Assembly: GCA_002422685.1 (NCBI GenBank)
Contig: DITC01000005.1
Location: forward strand, 27,759-91,758
Length of the DNA: 64,000 bases
From: Thauera sp. UBA6194
GTDB lineage: Bacteria; Pseudomonadota; Gammaproteobacteria; Burkholderiales; Rhodocyclaceae
Direction of reading: 5' to 3'
Under the pieces are notes generated by a model, which was not told where the DNA came from, ran no database searches, and was given only the letters and a program-made list of their open reading frames with translations. Position numbers and translations under genes: made by a program. Each line of letters starts with the position of its first letter. Position 1 is the stretch's first letter. Shown piece by piece: positions 7,838 through 15,805 of the stretch.

Positions 7838-9292
7838 ATGCAAGCGACTGTCGATTGGATCAACGGCTGGGTGTGGAGCCCCGCCCTGGTTTATCTGTGC
7901 CTGCTGATCGGCCTCTACTTCTCGATTCGCACCCGTTTCATGCAGGTGCGTCATTTCGGCGAGATGCTGCGCGCGATGCGCCGTGGAGAGAGCTCCGAAG
8001 CGGGCGTGTCGTCCTTCCAGGCGCTGACCATCGCGCTGTCGGGCCGGGTCGGTACCGGTAATATCGCGGGCGTTGCCACGGCGATCGGCTTCGGAGGCCC
8101 GGGGGCGATCTTCTGGATGTGGATGGTGGCCTTCCTCGGTGCCGCCACCGCCTACATCGAATCCGCTCTCGGCCAGATCTACAAGATCGAGCACCATGGC
8201 CAGTACCGTGGCGGTCCGGCCTACTACATCGAGAAGGGCCTGGGCTGGCGAGTGTACGCGATCGTGTTCGCGGTCGCCACGATGATCGCGTGCGGCTTGC
8301 TGCTGCCCGGTATCCAGACCAACAGCATCGCGGCCAGCATGGAAAATGCCTTTGGCGTGGCGCCGGCGGTCACCGGTACCATCATCGTTATCCTGCTCGG
8401 CCTGATCATCTTCGGTGGCGTGCGCCGCATCGCGCAGGTCACGCAGATCGTGGTGCCGTTCATGGCGCTGGGCTACATTCTGGCTGCGGCTGTGGTGGTG
8501 CTGCTCAACATCGAGAAGGTGCCCGAGGTCATCAGCCTGATCCTGTCGTCCGCGTTCGGTCTTGATGCCGGCTTCGGCGCAATGATCGGCCTGGCGATCC
8601 AGTGGGGCGTCAAGCGCGGCGTGTACTCCAACGAGGCTGGTCAGGGTACCGGTCCGCATGCCGCCGCGGCCGCCGAGGTGCCGCACCCCGCTGCGCAGGG
8701 GCTTGTGCAGGCCTTCTCCGTGTACATCGACACGCTGTTCGTGTGCTCGGCGACCGCGTTCATGATCCTGATCACCGGCACCTACAACGTAACCGGCCCC
8801 GACGGCGGGCAGGTCTTCACCGGCCTCGCCAACATCGCTGCCGGTACGGGCTTCACGCAGGCCGCGATGGAGCAGGTACTGCCCGGCTTCGGTGCGGTGT
8901 TCGTGGCGATCGCGCTCTTCTTCTTCGCCTTCACCACGGTACTCGCCTACTACTACATTGCCGAGACCAACCTGGCCTACCTCACCCGCAACCTGCGTTC
9001 CGAAGTGCTCATCTTCGTGCTGCGCGTGGGGCTGATCGGATCGGCGCTTTACGGCTGCGTGCGCACCAGCGATCTGGCCTGGGGGCTGGGCGACATCGGC
9101 GTGGGCGTCATGGCGTGGCTCAACCTCGTTGCGATCATCGTGCTGCAAAAGCCGGCCCTGCTCGCGCTCAAGGACTACGAGGCGCAGCAGGCCAGGGGGC
9201 GGGCGATTCCCGAGTTCGACCCGCGCCCGCTCGGCATCGAGAACGCCGAGTTGTGGGTGGCGCGCGCCGACAAGCGCAAGCGCGCAGGCTGA
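7838..9292 (+). CDS. Alanine/glycine:cation symporter (AGCS family)
   Basis: A 484-residue inner-membrane transporter expected to import alanine or glycine with Na+ or H+. The signature GRVGTGNIAGVATAIGFGGP (about residues 68-87) followed by AIFWMW is diagnostic for the AGCS family, and GVKRGVYSNEAGQGTGPHAAA near residue 260 is the second conserved block. About ten hydrophobic segments are visible. It stands alone: 85 bases separate it from the hydrolase upstream and 90 bases from rapZ downstream. A TACAAT hexamer at 7804-7809 could be its -10 element, but no convincing -35 is present. Confidence 0.93.
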   Translation: MQATVDWINGWVWSPALVYLCLLIGLYFSIRTRFMQVRHFGEMLRAMRRGESSEAGVSSFQALTIALSGRVGTGNIAGVATAIGFGGPGAIFWMWMVAFLGAATAYIESALGQIYKIEHHGQYRGGPAYYIEKGLGWRVYAIVFAVATMIACGLLLPGIQTNSIAASMENAFGVAPAVTGTIIVILLGLIIFGGVRRIAQVTQIVVPFMALGYILAAAVVVLLNIEKVPEVISLILSSAFGLDAGFGAMIGLAIQWGVKRGVYSNEAGQGTGPHAAAAAEVPHPAAQGLVQAFSVYIDTLFVCSATAFMILITGTYNVTGPDGGQVFTGLANIAAGTGFTQAAMEQVLPGFGAVFVAIALFFFAFTTVLAYYYIAETNLAYLTRNLRSEVLIFVLRVGLIGSALYGCVRTSDLAWGLGDIGVGVMAWLNLVAIIVLQKPALLALKDYEAQQARGRAIPEFDPRPLGIENAELWVARADKRKRAG

Positions 9293-9382
9293 TCCTGCGC
9301 ACGCGGGCCCCGTGCCCGCATGTGCGACCGGCCCGCCGACGCTGGGGTATAGTGTTGGCGGGCTTTTTCATGTGCGGGACCG

Positions 9383-10282
9383 ATGCAGATCGTACTCATC
9401 AGCGGGCTTTCGGGTTCGGGCAAGAGCATCGCGCTCAACGTGCTCGAGGATGCCGGCTTCTATGTCGTAGACAATCTCCCTTCCGCGCTGCTGCCGGCGC
9501 TGGTGGCGCACCTGCGCGACGCGGGCTGGCGGCGCATCGCGGTGGCCATGGACATGCGCTCGGGCGCCAGCATCGAGGGCCTGCCCGGGTTGGTCGAGGC
9601 GCTGCGCACCGAGGTGAGCGATCTGCGCTTCATCTTCCTGGATGCGCGCGACGACACGCTGATCGCGCGCTTCTCCGAGACCCGTCGCCGCCATCCGCTC
9701 GCGTTCGACGACGTGAGCCTGGAAGAGGCCATCCAGCGCGAACGGGATGCGCTCGAATGCATTGCCGAACTCGGCCATCGCATCGACACCAGCGACATGC
9801 ACCCCAACACGCTGCGCGCCTGGGTGAAGGACTTCATCCAGATGTCGGCCGCACAGGGCATGACGCTGATGTTCGAGTCCTTCGGCTTCAAGTACGGCAT
9901 TCCGCTCGACGCCGACCTGGTGTTCGACGTGCGCTGCCTGCCGAACCCGCATTACGACCCGAAGCTGCGCCCGCTCACCGGGCGTGACCAGCCGGTGATC
10001 GACTTCCTGCAGCAGGTGCCCGAGGTCGCGCGCATGAGCCAGGACATCCACGATTTCATCGCGGGCTGGCTGCCCGCCTACCTGCGCGACAACCGCAGCT
10101 ATCTCACCGTGGCCATCGGTTGCACCGGCGGCCAGCATCGCTCGGTCTATATCGCCGAATGGCTGGCGGCGCGTTTTCGCGGCCAGCTCGACGTGATCGT
10201 GCGCCATCGCTCGGCGGCGCGGCGTGCGGCGGACCGCGCAGCGGGGAGCGTGGATGCGCCGGAGAGCGGTAAGGACGCGTGA
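9383..10282 (+). CDS. rapZ: RNase adapter protein RapZ / nucleotide-binding protein YvcJ
   Basis: RapZ is a P-loop protein that in enterobacteria binds the small RNA GlmZ and hands it to RNase E, controlling glucosamine-6-phosphate synthase. The 299-residue protein opens with GLSGSGKS at residues 8-15 (Walker A), has the DMRSG and DARDDTLIARFSETRRRHPL blocks of the family, and the C-terminal IGCTGGQHRSV loop. In many proteobacteria it lies next to hprK and ptsN; here those are absent and it overlaps by 4 bases (GTGA) with a NusG-II-domain gene. Whether the GlmZ role applies in this lineage is not known from the sequence. Confidence 0.93.
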   Translation: MQIVLISGLSGSGKSIALNVLEDAGFYVVDNLPSALLPALVAHLRDAGWRRIAVAMDMRSGASIEGLPGLVEALRTEVSDLRFIFLDARDDTLIARFSETRRRHPLAFDDVSLEEAIQRERDALECIAELGHRIDTSDMHPNTLRAWVKDFIQMSAAQGMTLMFESFGFKYGIPLDADLVFDVRCLPNPHYDPKLRPLTGRDQPVIDFLQQVPEVARMSQDIHDFIAGWLPAYLRDNRSYLTVAIGCTGGQHRSVYIAEWLAARFRGQLDVIVRHRSAARRAADRAAGSVDAPESGKDA

Positions 10283-10668
10283 GGCGGTTTCTGGCCCAAT
10301 GGTGCGGTCTGTTGCGTGCCGGCGACGTGTTCGTGGCGCTGGCGGGGCTGCTCGTGTGCGTATATGCGCTGCTGAGCCTGTGGCGCGGCGGCGCGCCGGA
10401 TGGCGCGGTGGTTCGTGCCGGGGGCAAGGTGGTCGCCGAGGTCGATCTCGCGCGCGAGCGCTTCATCGAGGTGCCCGGACCGCTCGGCGTCACGATCATC
10501 GAGATCCAGCCCGGCCGGGCGCGTGTGGCTTCGGACCCCGGGCCACGGCAGTATTGCGTGCGCCAGGGCTGGCTCACGCAGGCGGGCGCGGTCGCGATCT
10601 GCGCGCCCAATCAGGTCAGCCTCAGCCTCACCGGCAGGGCGGCGGATTATGACTCCCTCAACTATTGA
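10279..10668 (+). CDS. NusG domain II-containing membrane-anchored protein
   Basis: A 129-residue protein with one N-terminal membrane segment (about residues 14-33) and a following beta-rich domain that resembles the NusG_II (DUF1312) fold; AGGKVVAEVDLARERFIEVPG and the Cys-containing YCVRQGWLTQAGAVAICAPN segment are typical. It starts with GTG overlapping the rapZ stop and its last 20 bases overlap the following Gx transporter gene. Pairs of NusG_II and Gx-family genes recur in bacteria, often linked to flavin or Rnf functions, but the role is not established. Confidence 0.8.
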   Translation: MRRFLAQWCGLLRAGDVFVALAGLLVCVYALLSLWRGGAPDGAVVRAGGKVVAEVDLARERFIEVPGPLGVTIIEIQPGRARVASDPGPRQYCVRQGWLTQAGAVAICAPNQVSLSLTGRAADYDSLNY

Positions 10669-11203
10669 GCTCGTGCCCACGCGCGAGGATCGCCGCATCG
10701 CGCGTCATGCGGCGGCCGCGATCGTGCTGACCGTGGCCGAGGCGGCCATTCCCCTGCCCTTGCCGGGCATCAAACCCGGGCTGGCGAACATCGTCACGCT
10801 CGTCGTGCTCGCGCGCTGGGGCTGGCGCGAGGCGGTGTGGGTGTCGCTGCTGCGGGTGCTGGCCGGCAGCCTGCTGCTCGGGCAGTTCCTCGCGCCGGGT
10901 TTCTTCCTGAGCTTGTCGGGGGCGCTCGCCAGCCTGCTCGTGCTGGGCCTGGCGATGCACTTGCCGCGGCGCTGGTTCGGTCCGGTGAGCCACAGCATTC
11001 TGGCCGCCTTCGCGCACATCGGCGCGCAGCTGCTCGTGGCGCGCCTGTGGCTGGTGCCGCACGACGGGGTGTTCTACCTGCTGCCGGTGTTCGCGCTCGC
11101 TGCCGTGGTGTTCGGGCTTGCGAACGGCCTGGTTGCCGCTCGCCTGCTGCGCGAGCTGAGCCCGGCTGCAGCGCCTCAGGGGCGGGGCGCGGAACCGCAC
11201 TGA
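10649..11203 (+). CDS. Gx transporter family protein (heptaprenyl-diphosphate synthase component I-like)
   Basis: A 184-residue hydrophobic protein. LPGIKPGLANIVTLVVLARWG is the conserved N-terminal block of the Gx/HepT-like membrane family, which resembles the substrate-binding S components of ECF transporters. Four or five membrane segments span residues 15-165. Start ATG 10649 lies inside the end of the NusG_II gene, so the two are coupled. Such proteins are often annotated as heptaprenyl diphosphate synthase component I, although a small-molecule transport role is more likely for this fold. A GC-rich tail (residues 165-184) is not conserved. Confidence 0.8.
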   Translation: MTPSTIELVPTREDRRIARHAAAAIVLTVAEAAIPLPLPGIKPGLANIVTLVVLARWGWREAVWVSLLRVLAGSLLLGQFLAPGFFLSLSGALASLLVLGLAMHLPRRWFGPVSHSILAAFAHIGAQLLVARLWLVPHDGVFYLLPVFALAAVVFGLANGLVAARLLRELSPAAAPQGRGAEPH

Positions 11204-11287
11204 CAGAAGCCGCTGGGGACCGGGTGCACGCCCCCGCATGCGCTCGCGCCGGGGGGCGTGGCAAGGCGGCGCCTTGCCTGCAAGGTG

Positions 11288-12190
11288 TCAACTGCGGCGG
11301 GCTGCGAACCAGTCGAGCAGGCGCTGCCAGCCGTCCTCGGCCTCGGCCTTGCGATAGCTTGGCCGGTAGTCGGCGTGAAAGGCGTGCGGGGCGTCCGGAT
11401 AAACGTGGAGCGTGCTCGGGCTGTCCGCTTGCTGCAGTGCCGCGCGCATCAGCTCGACATCTTCGAGGGGAATGCCCTGGTCCTGTCCGCCATAAAGGCC
11501 GAGCACCGGCGCGTGCAGCGCAGCGGCCACGTCGATCGGGTGGCGCGGGGTGTTGTCCGAGGGCAGGCCACGCACACGGCCATACCATGCGACCCCGGCC
11601 TTGAGCGCCGGGTTGTGCGCGGCATACAGCCAGGTGATGCGACCGCCCCAGCAAAAGCCGGTGATCGCGAGCCAGTCTGCTGCGCCCCCGTTGGCCCGGG
11701 CCCAGTCCGCGCAGGCGTCCAGGTCGCTCATGACCTGTGCGTCGGGGACCTTGGAGACGATGTTCTGCAGGATGTCGCCGATGCTCTCGACGGTGCGTGG
11801 GTCACCCTGGCGGAAGAAGAGCTCGGGTGCGATCGCGAGGTAGCCCTGATGGGCCAGGCGGCGGCAGACATCGCGGATGTGCTCGTGCACGCCGAAGATT
11901 TCCTGTACGACCAGGACCACCGGCGCGGCACCGGCCTTGGCGGGACGGGCGTAGTAGAGCGGCAGTGCGCCGTCCTTGACCTCGATCGTGGTCTCGCCCG
12001 TGTCCAGCCCCGCTGCGTCGGTGCTGATTGCCGTGCTCGCCTGCACTGGCTGCACCGCCAGCGCAAAGCCGGCCGCGGCGAGCGTGGTGACGAAGGCGCG
12101 GCGATCGAGTCGGGCGGAGGGGAGCAGGCTGTCGAAATCGGCCTGTTCGTCGGCGACAGGGGTCGGGTCGAGGAGGGGGCTGCGGGTCAT
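11288..12190 (-). CDS. Dienelactone hydrolase family protein, Tat-exported
   Basis: A 300-residue alpha/beta hydrolase. The family triad is visible: nucleophile Cys in ITGFCWGGR, Asp in YGGQDQGIP and His in PDAPHAFHAD. The first 50 residues carry a twin-arginine signal (DRRAFVTTLAAAGFALAVQP), so the folded enzyme is predicted to be exported to the periplasm, an unusual location for a dienelactone hydrolase though known for this subgroup. The natural substrate is unknown. It is transcribed alone, away from infA, and a TTTAGA-5-TCTAAA palindrome lies about 30 bases before its start. Confidence 0.88.
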   Translation of the reverse strand: MTRSPLLDPTPVADEQADFDSLLPSARLDRRAFVTTLAAAGFALAVQPVQASTAISTDAAGLDTGETTIEVKDGALPLYYARPAKAGAAPVVLVVQEIFGVHEHIRDVCRRLAHQGYLAIAPELFFRQGDPRTVESIGDILQNIVSKVPDAQVMSDLDACADWARANGGAADWLAITGFCWGGRITWLYAAHNPALKAGVAWYGRVRGLPSDNTPRHPIDVAAALHAPVLGLYGGQDQGIPLEDVELMRAALQQADSPSTLHVYPDAPHAFHADYRPSYRKAEAEDGWQRLLDWFAARRS

Positions 12191-12217
12191 GAGGCGTGTC
12201 TCCAGTAGTGCTTCGGC

Positions 12218-12234
12218 TTTAGAACAGCTCTAAA
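12218..12234. promoter_or_regulatory. Palindromic operator-like site upstream of dienelactone hydrolase gene
   Basis: TTTAGA (12218-12223) and TCTAAA (12229-12234) form a perfect 6-5-6 inverted repeat in an otherwise GC-rich gap, 28 bases before the hydrolase ATG. It looks like a dimeric repressor or activator site, but no matching regulator is encoded nearby. No standard -35/-10 pair was resolved around it. Confidence 0.35.
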
Positions 12235-12300
12235 AGTGAAGCACGCGGGGCCGCCGAAGGCAAGCCGTCCGGAGACAAGCGTTCCCGCCGGAGGGCGGGG

Positions 12301-12320
12301 GCGGGCGCTGCTGCGCCCGC
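12301..12320 (-). terminator. GC hairpin downstream of infA
   Basis: GCGGGCGC (12301-12308) and GCGCCCGC (12313-12320) form a perfect 8-bp stem with a 4-base loop, 12 bases past the infA stop. A second short stem (CCCGCC/GGCGGG) lies just beyond at about 12283-12300. No U-tract follows on the minus strand, so termination efficiency is uncertain. Confidence 0.35.
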
Positions 12321-12332
12321 GGTGAGCGATGC

Positions 12333-12596
12333 TCAGCGCCGACGCGTGTGCGTCGTCGCGGCACCAGCCGGGCGTCCGGGCAGGTGGCGGAAGGTGATCC
12401 GGCCCTTGCTCAGGTCGTAGGGCGACATCTCGAGCGAGACGTTGTCGCCGGCGATGATGCGGATGTGGTGCTTGCGCATCTTGCCGCCGGAGTAGGCGAT
12501 CAGGTTGTGTCCGTTGTCGAGCGTCACGCGGTAGCGGCCGTCGGGCAGCACCTCGGTGACGGATCCATGCATTTCGATGAGTTCTTCCTTGGCCAT
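12333..12596 (-). CDS. infA: Translation initiation factor IF-1
   Basis: An 87-residue OB-fold protein that occupies the ribosomal A site during initiation. MAKEELIEMHGSVTEVLPDG and the IRIIAGDNVSLEMSPYDLSKGRI block are diagnostic. It is about 15 residues longer than the common 72-residue IF-1; the extra part is a basic tail ending in TTHTRRR. It stands alone, not in the ribosomal-protein operon, and beta-proteobacteria often carry a second infA of this longer type. The in-frame extension upstream of 12596 is not conserved and was left out. Family assignment is secure; whether it is the only IF-1 cannot be judged here. Confidence 0.95.
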   Translation of the reverse strand: MAKEELIEMHGSVTEVLPDGRYRVTLDNGHNLIAYSGGKMRKHHIRIIAGDNVSLEMSPYDLSKGRITFRHLPGRPAGAATTHTRRR

Positions 12597-12907
12597 GTTC
12601 GGGCTCCTTGTCATTGTGTGAATGCCGCGCGCGTGTGCGACATCGGGCCCGAAGTCCGCCGGTTGCGGAGGAGGGCCGGTCAGGGCTTCATGCCTTTCGG
12701 TCAGAACCATGCCCGACCGATGCGGCCGGGAGGCATGCTGCAACTGTGTTGATTCCTGCGCCTTCGTGCAGGACCGGGCAGCGGAAACAGGGAAGGCACG
12801 CACCGTGGGGCACGTAGCCGCTGCATCGAACGTTTGGGGAGCATTCGCGCTGCTGCAGCGCAAAATTAGAGGCGCGCAATCAATAACGCGAAAAACGTTC
12901 GACCGCG

Positions 12908-12937
12908 ACTATACACCGTTTCGGTGGGTACGGTCCA
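12908..12937 (-). promoter_or_regulatory. Candidate infA promoter
   Basis: On the minus strand TGGACC (12937-12932) and TATAGT (12913-12908) are 18 bases apart, giving a plausible sigma-70 promoter with a roughly 300-base leader to infA. The rest of the gap 12597-12966 shows no coding sequence and no recognised RNA family by eye. Confidence 0.35.
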
Positions 12938-12971
12938 TGCGGGCGCCTGCCCTGTCTGTGCTGCGCAAAGA

Positions 12972-13001
12972 AAAATGCCCGAACATGTGTCCGGGCATTT
13001 T
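12972..13001 (-). terminator. Intrinsic terminator of tRNA-Lys
   Basis: AAAATGCCCG (12972-12981) and CGGGCATTTT (12992-13001) form a perfect 10-bp stem with a 10-base loop. On the minus strand the right side of the hairpin runs into TTTTTCTTTG, a standard U-tract, placed just after the 3' CCA of the tRNA. Confidence 0.85.
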
Positions 13002-13009
13002 CCTGTTTT

Positions 13010-13085
13010 TGGTAGGCCGTGCGGGATTCGAACCTGCGACCAACGGATTAAAAGTCCGCTGCTCTACCAGCTGAGCTAACGACCC
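13010..13085 (-). tRNA. tRNA-Lys (anticodon UUU)
   Basis: The minus strand reads a complete 76-base cloverleaf starting GGGTCGTTAGCTCAGCTGG. The anticodon loop CTTTTAA gives UUU for lysine; GGTTCGAATCC is the T arm, and the 3' ACCA is encoded. The acceptor stem pairs throughout (G1-U72 wobble, the rest Watson-Crick or wobble). A strong promoter and an intrinsic terminator flank it, so it is a single-gene transcript. Confidence 0.97.
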
Positions 13086-13100
13086 GAAAAACGAGCGCGT

Positions 13101-13129
13101 AGTATAGGGGTGCGCGCGGGGTGTGTCAA
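13101..13129 (-). promoter_or_regulatory. Sigma-70 promoter of tRNA-Lys
   Basis: On the minus strand TTGACA (13129-13124) and TATACT (13106-13101) are separated by 17 bases, close to the ideal consensus. The predicted start of transcription is about 10 bases before the tRNA 5' end. Confidence 0.85.
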
Positions 13130-13180
13130 GCGCCTCTTGTATTTTTTAGTGAGCTCCGTTCGCCGCGGCGCGGGTCGACT

Positions 13181-14287
13181 TCAGTCCGCACGCATCATCA
13201 GCCAGTATTGAAGCTTGAGCGTAAGTGCCGAGCCGGTGATGATCGCCGCCGTGCTGAGCACCGCGCCGAGCGCGAGCGTCGATAGCCCGGTCACGCCCTG
13301 GCCGATGGTGCAGCCCAGCGCGGTCACGCCGCCGAACCCCATCAGCAGGCCGCCGCCCATGTGGCGCAGCAGATCGCCGCTGTCGCGGAAGCTCTCGATG
13401 CGGAAGCTGCGACTGACGAGGGCGTGCGCGGCCGAGCCGGCGATCACGCCGAGCGCGCTCGCGATGCCGAAGGTGAGGGTGCGGCTGCTGTCGCTCCAGA
13501 GCTGCAGCAACTCCAGGGTATAAGCGTAGGGGCCCACGAAGGTGAGCGATTCGGCGCGGCCGCTGTTGGTGGCGATGAAGGCTTCTTCCAGGGTCTCCGG
13601 ATGCTCGGCGACGTAGCCGACATGAGCGGTCACGTACCAGCCGGCGATTACCGTGGCGCCGATCACGAGCCCGCCGAGGAGCACGTTGGCGCGCCATGCC
13701 TCGCGCCTTGCCAGCGCCCATGCGGCCAGCCCGCCACCGGCCAGGGCGGCGGACAGCAGCAGCGCCACGCCCGGCTCGACTCCCGCCGCGGCGAGGAATG
13801 CCGGCATGTTCTGAGCGTGGGGCAGCTGGATGGCGACCGGGTCCAGGTAGTGCACGCGCCACACGCCGAACAGGCCGCGCAGCGTCATGGAGGCCCCGAT
13901 GGCCACGAAGACGAAGACGACGATGGACTTGAGGTTGCCGCCGCCGATGCGGATCAGGGTCTTGCTGCCGCAGCCGGACGCGAGCGTCATGCCGATGCCG
14001 AAGCACAGGCCGCCCACCAGGTGCGACAGCCAGATCAGGCGGCTGCTGGTGTAGATCGACTTCGATGCGTCGAAGAGCCCGAGCGCCTGCAGGCTGGCGG
14101 TGCCCAGGATGGCGACCGCGCTCGCCAGCGCCCACATGCGCATGCGGGTCCAGTCGCCCATGCTGACGATGTCGGACACCGCGCCCATGGTGCAGAAATT
14201 GCTGCGGCTGCCGGCGTAACCGAACACGGTGCCGATGGCGAAGGCGAGCCAGACGATGGTCGAGGCGGAGACGAGCGTGGTGTCCAT
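13181..14287 (-). CDS. YeeE/YedE family sulfur (thiosulfate) transporter
   Basis: A 368-residue inner-membrane protein with about nine hydrophobic segments and two Sulf_transp (DUF395) halves. YAGSRSNFCTMGAVSDI near the N-terminus and ALGCTIGQGVTG near the C-terminus are the conserved cysteine-bearing loops; in the characterised YeeE thiosulfate channel such cysteines line the path. It probably imports thiosulfate or a related sulfur compound. No TusA-like partner gene is adjacent. It is transcribed toward tRNA-Lys, which has its own promoter, and starts 63 bases downstream of queC. Confidence 0.85.
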   Translation of the reverse strand: MDTTLVSASTIVWLAFAIGTVFGYAGSRSNFCTMGAVSDIVSMGDWTRMRMWALASAVAILGTASLQALGLFDASKSIYTSSRLIWLSHLVGGLCFGIGMTLASGCGSKTLIRIGGGNLKSIVVFVFVAIGASMTLRGLFGVWRVHYLDPVAIQLPHAQNMPAFLAAAGVEPGVALLLSAALAGGGLAAWALARREAWRANVLLGGLVIGATVIAGWYVTAHVGYVAEHPETLEEAFIATNSGRAESLTFVGPYAYTLELLQLWSDSSRTLTFGIASALGVIAGSAAHALVSRSFRIESFRDSGDLLRHMGGGLLMGFGGVTALGCTIGQGVTGLSTLALGAVLSTAAIITGSALTLKLQYWLMMRAD

Positions 14288-14349
14288 GCGCTGAGGTGCA
14301 GTGTGTCGAAGCTGTGAGCCGGCCCGTGCGGGTTCGTGCGCGAGCCCGG

Positions 14350-15063
14350 CTATCGAGGGCGGTAGCGGGTGGGGTCGGGCACGCCGGCGGCCTGGAAGCC
14401 GGCGGCGCGCAGGCGGCAGGCTTCGCAGCGGCCGCAGGCGCGGCCGTCGTCGTCGGCCTGGTAGCAGGTGACGGTGATGCCGTAATCGACACCGAGCGCG
14501 ATGCCGCGGCGGATGATATCGCCCTTGGAGAGCTCGATCAGGGGGGCGTGGATGCGCAGCGGCCGGCCCTCGACGCCGGCCTTGGTGGCCAGCCGCGCCA
14601 TGGCCTCGAAGGCGCGGATGAACTCGGGGCGGCAGTCCGGATAGCCGGAGTAGTCGATCGCGTTGACGCCGATGAAGATATCGCTTGCGCCCAACACCTC
14701 GGCCCAGGCGAGCGCGATCGACAGCATCACGGTGTTGCGCGCAGGCACGTAGGTGACCGGGATGCCCTCGCCGGGCGCGCTCGTCGGCACCGCGATGTTC
14801 GGGTCGGTCAGCGCCGAGCCGCCGAATTGGCCGAGGTTGACGCTCGCGACCCGGTGCTCGTGAGCGCCGAGCGCTTCGGCGACACGTTTCGCCGCGTTGA
14901 GCTCGGCGGTGTGGCGCTGGCCGTAGGCCACCGACAGTGCGTGGGGCTCGAAGCCCATGTCACGCGCGATCGCGAGGCAGGTTGCGGAGTCGAGGCCGCC
15001 GGAAAGCAGGACCACTGCGCGGGACGCGGCGGCGGGTGCAGGAGAGCGCGGGAGGTCGGTCAT
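14350..15063 (-). CDS. queC: 7-cyano-7-deazaguanine synthase
   Basis: QueC converts 7-carboxy-7-deazaguanine to preQ0 using ATP and ammonia, in queuosine biosynthesis. VVLLSGGLDSATC is the PP-loop ATP motif (about residues 17-29), and the C-terminal TCYQADDDGRACGRCEACRL supplies four zinc-binding cysteines. The 237-residue length is normal. It is the last gene of the tol-pal/que run, 66 bases after queE, and uses the QueE product directly. QueD and QueF are not in the window. Confidence 0.95.
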   Translation of the reverse strand: MTDLPRSPAPAAASRAVVLLSGGLDSATCLAIARDMGFEPHALSVAYGQRHTAELNAAKRVAEALGAHEHRVASVNLGQFGGSALTDPNIAVPTSAPGEGIPVTYVPARNTVMLSIALAWAEVLGASDIFIGVNAIDYSGYPDCRPEFIRAFEAMARLATKAGVEGRPLRIHAPLIELSKGDIIRRGIALGVDYGITVTCYQADDDGRACGRCEACRLRAAGFQAAGVPDPTRYRPR

Positions 15064-15129
15064 GTCGTGTCGTCGATCGGATGGCCGTGGTCGGCCGATG
15101 AACTGGCGGGCGGTGAAGCGCGGGTGGGT

Positions 15130-15801
15130 TCAACGCCCGCGGGCGTCGTTCCAGAGCACCTTGTGCAGTTGAAGCTGGAAGCGCACGGGCAGGCGGTCGC
15201 GCACCACCCACTCGGCCAGGGTGGCGGGGTCGAGCGCATCCGCGACCGGCGACAGCAGCACCTCGCAGCGCCGCTCGAGCGCGTGCTCGGCGATCATCTG
15301 CCGGGCCCAGGCGTAGTCCTCGGCGTCGGCCAGCACGATCTTCACTTCGTCGCCGGCACGCAGCAGGGGGATGTTCTCGTAGCGATTCTTCGCCGCTTCG
15401 CCCGAGCCGGGGGCCTTGAGGTCCATGATGCGCGCCACGCGGGCGTCGACCAGGGCGATGTCGAGTGCGCCGCTGGTCTCCAGCGAGACCGCGTGGCCGG
15501 CATCGCACAGCGCGGTGAGCAGCTGCAGGCAGGCTTTTTGCGCGAGCGGTTCGCCGCCGGTGACGCAGACATGGCGCAGGCCGTGGCTGGCGACCTCGGC
15601 GAGGATGTCTTCGAGCGTGCGCGTCGTGCCGCCGCTGAACGCATAGGCGGTGTCGCACCAGGTGCAGCGCAGCGGGCAGCCGGTGAGGCGCACGAAGACC
15701 GTGGGCAGGCCGACCCGGGACGACTCGCCCTGGACCGACGCGAATATTTCGGTGATGCGCAGGCGCACGGCCGATGCCGTCGCCGAATCCTTGTCCGGCA
15801 C
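15130..15801 (-). CDS. queE: 7-carboxy-7-deazaguanine synthase (radical SAM)
   Basis: QueE contracts 6-carboxytetrahydropterin to 7-carboxy-7-deazaguanine. The 223-residue protein binds one 4Fe-4S cluster through Cys42, Cys46 and Cys49 (GCPLRCTWCDT, the CxxxCxxC motif), and CVTGGEPL is the SAM-contacting GGE loop. It starts 4 bases after the cpoB stop, so it is transcribed with tol-pal; the co-location of tol-pal and queE/queC is common in proteobacteria, perhaps from shared transcription rather than shared function. Confidence 0.95.
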   Translation of the reverse strand: MPDKDSATASAVRLRITEIFASVQGESSRVGLPTVFVRLTGCPLRCTWCDTAYAFSGGTTRTLEDILAEVASHGLRHVCVTGGEPLAQKACLQLLTALCDAGHAVSLETSGALDIALVDARVARIMDLKAPGSGEAAKNRYENIPLLRAGDEVKIVLADAEDYAWARQMIAEHALERRCEVLLSPVADALDPATLAEWVVRDRLPVRFQLQLHKVLWNDARGR

Positions 15802-15805
15802 CGGC

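Noticed and set aside
12622..13074. A 150-codon plus-strand frame between infA and tRNA-Lys
   Set aside because: It ends inside the tRNA gene and covers the tRNA terminator; no ribosome-binding site and no recognisable protein features.
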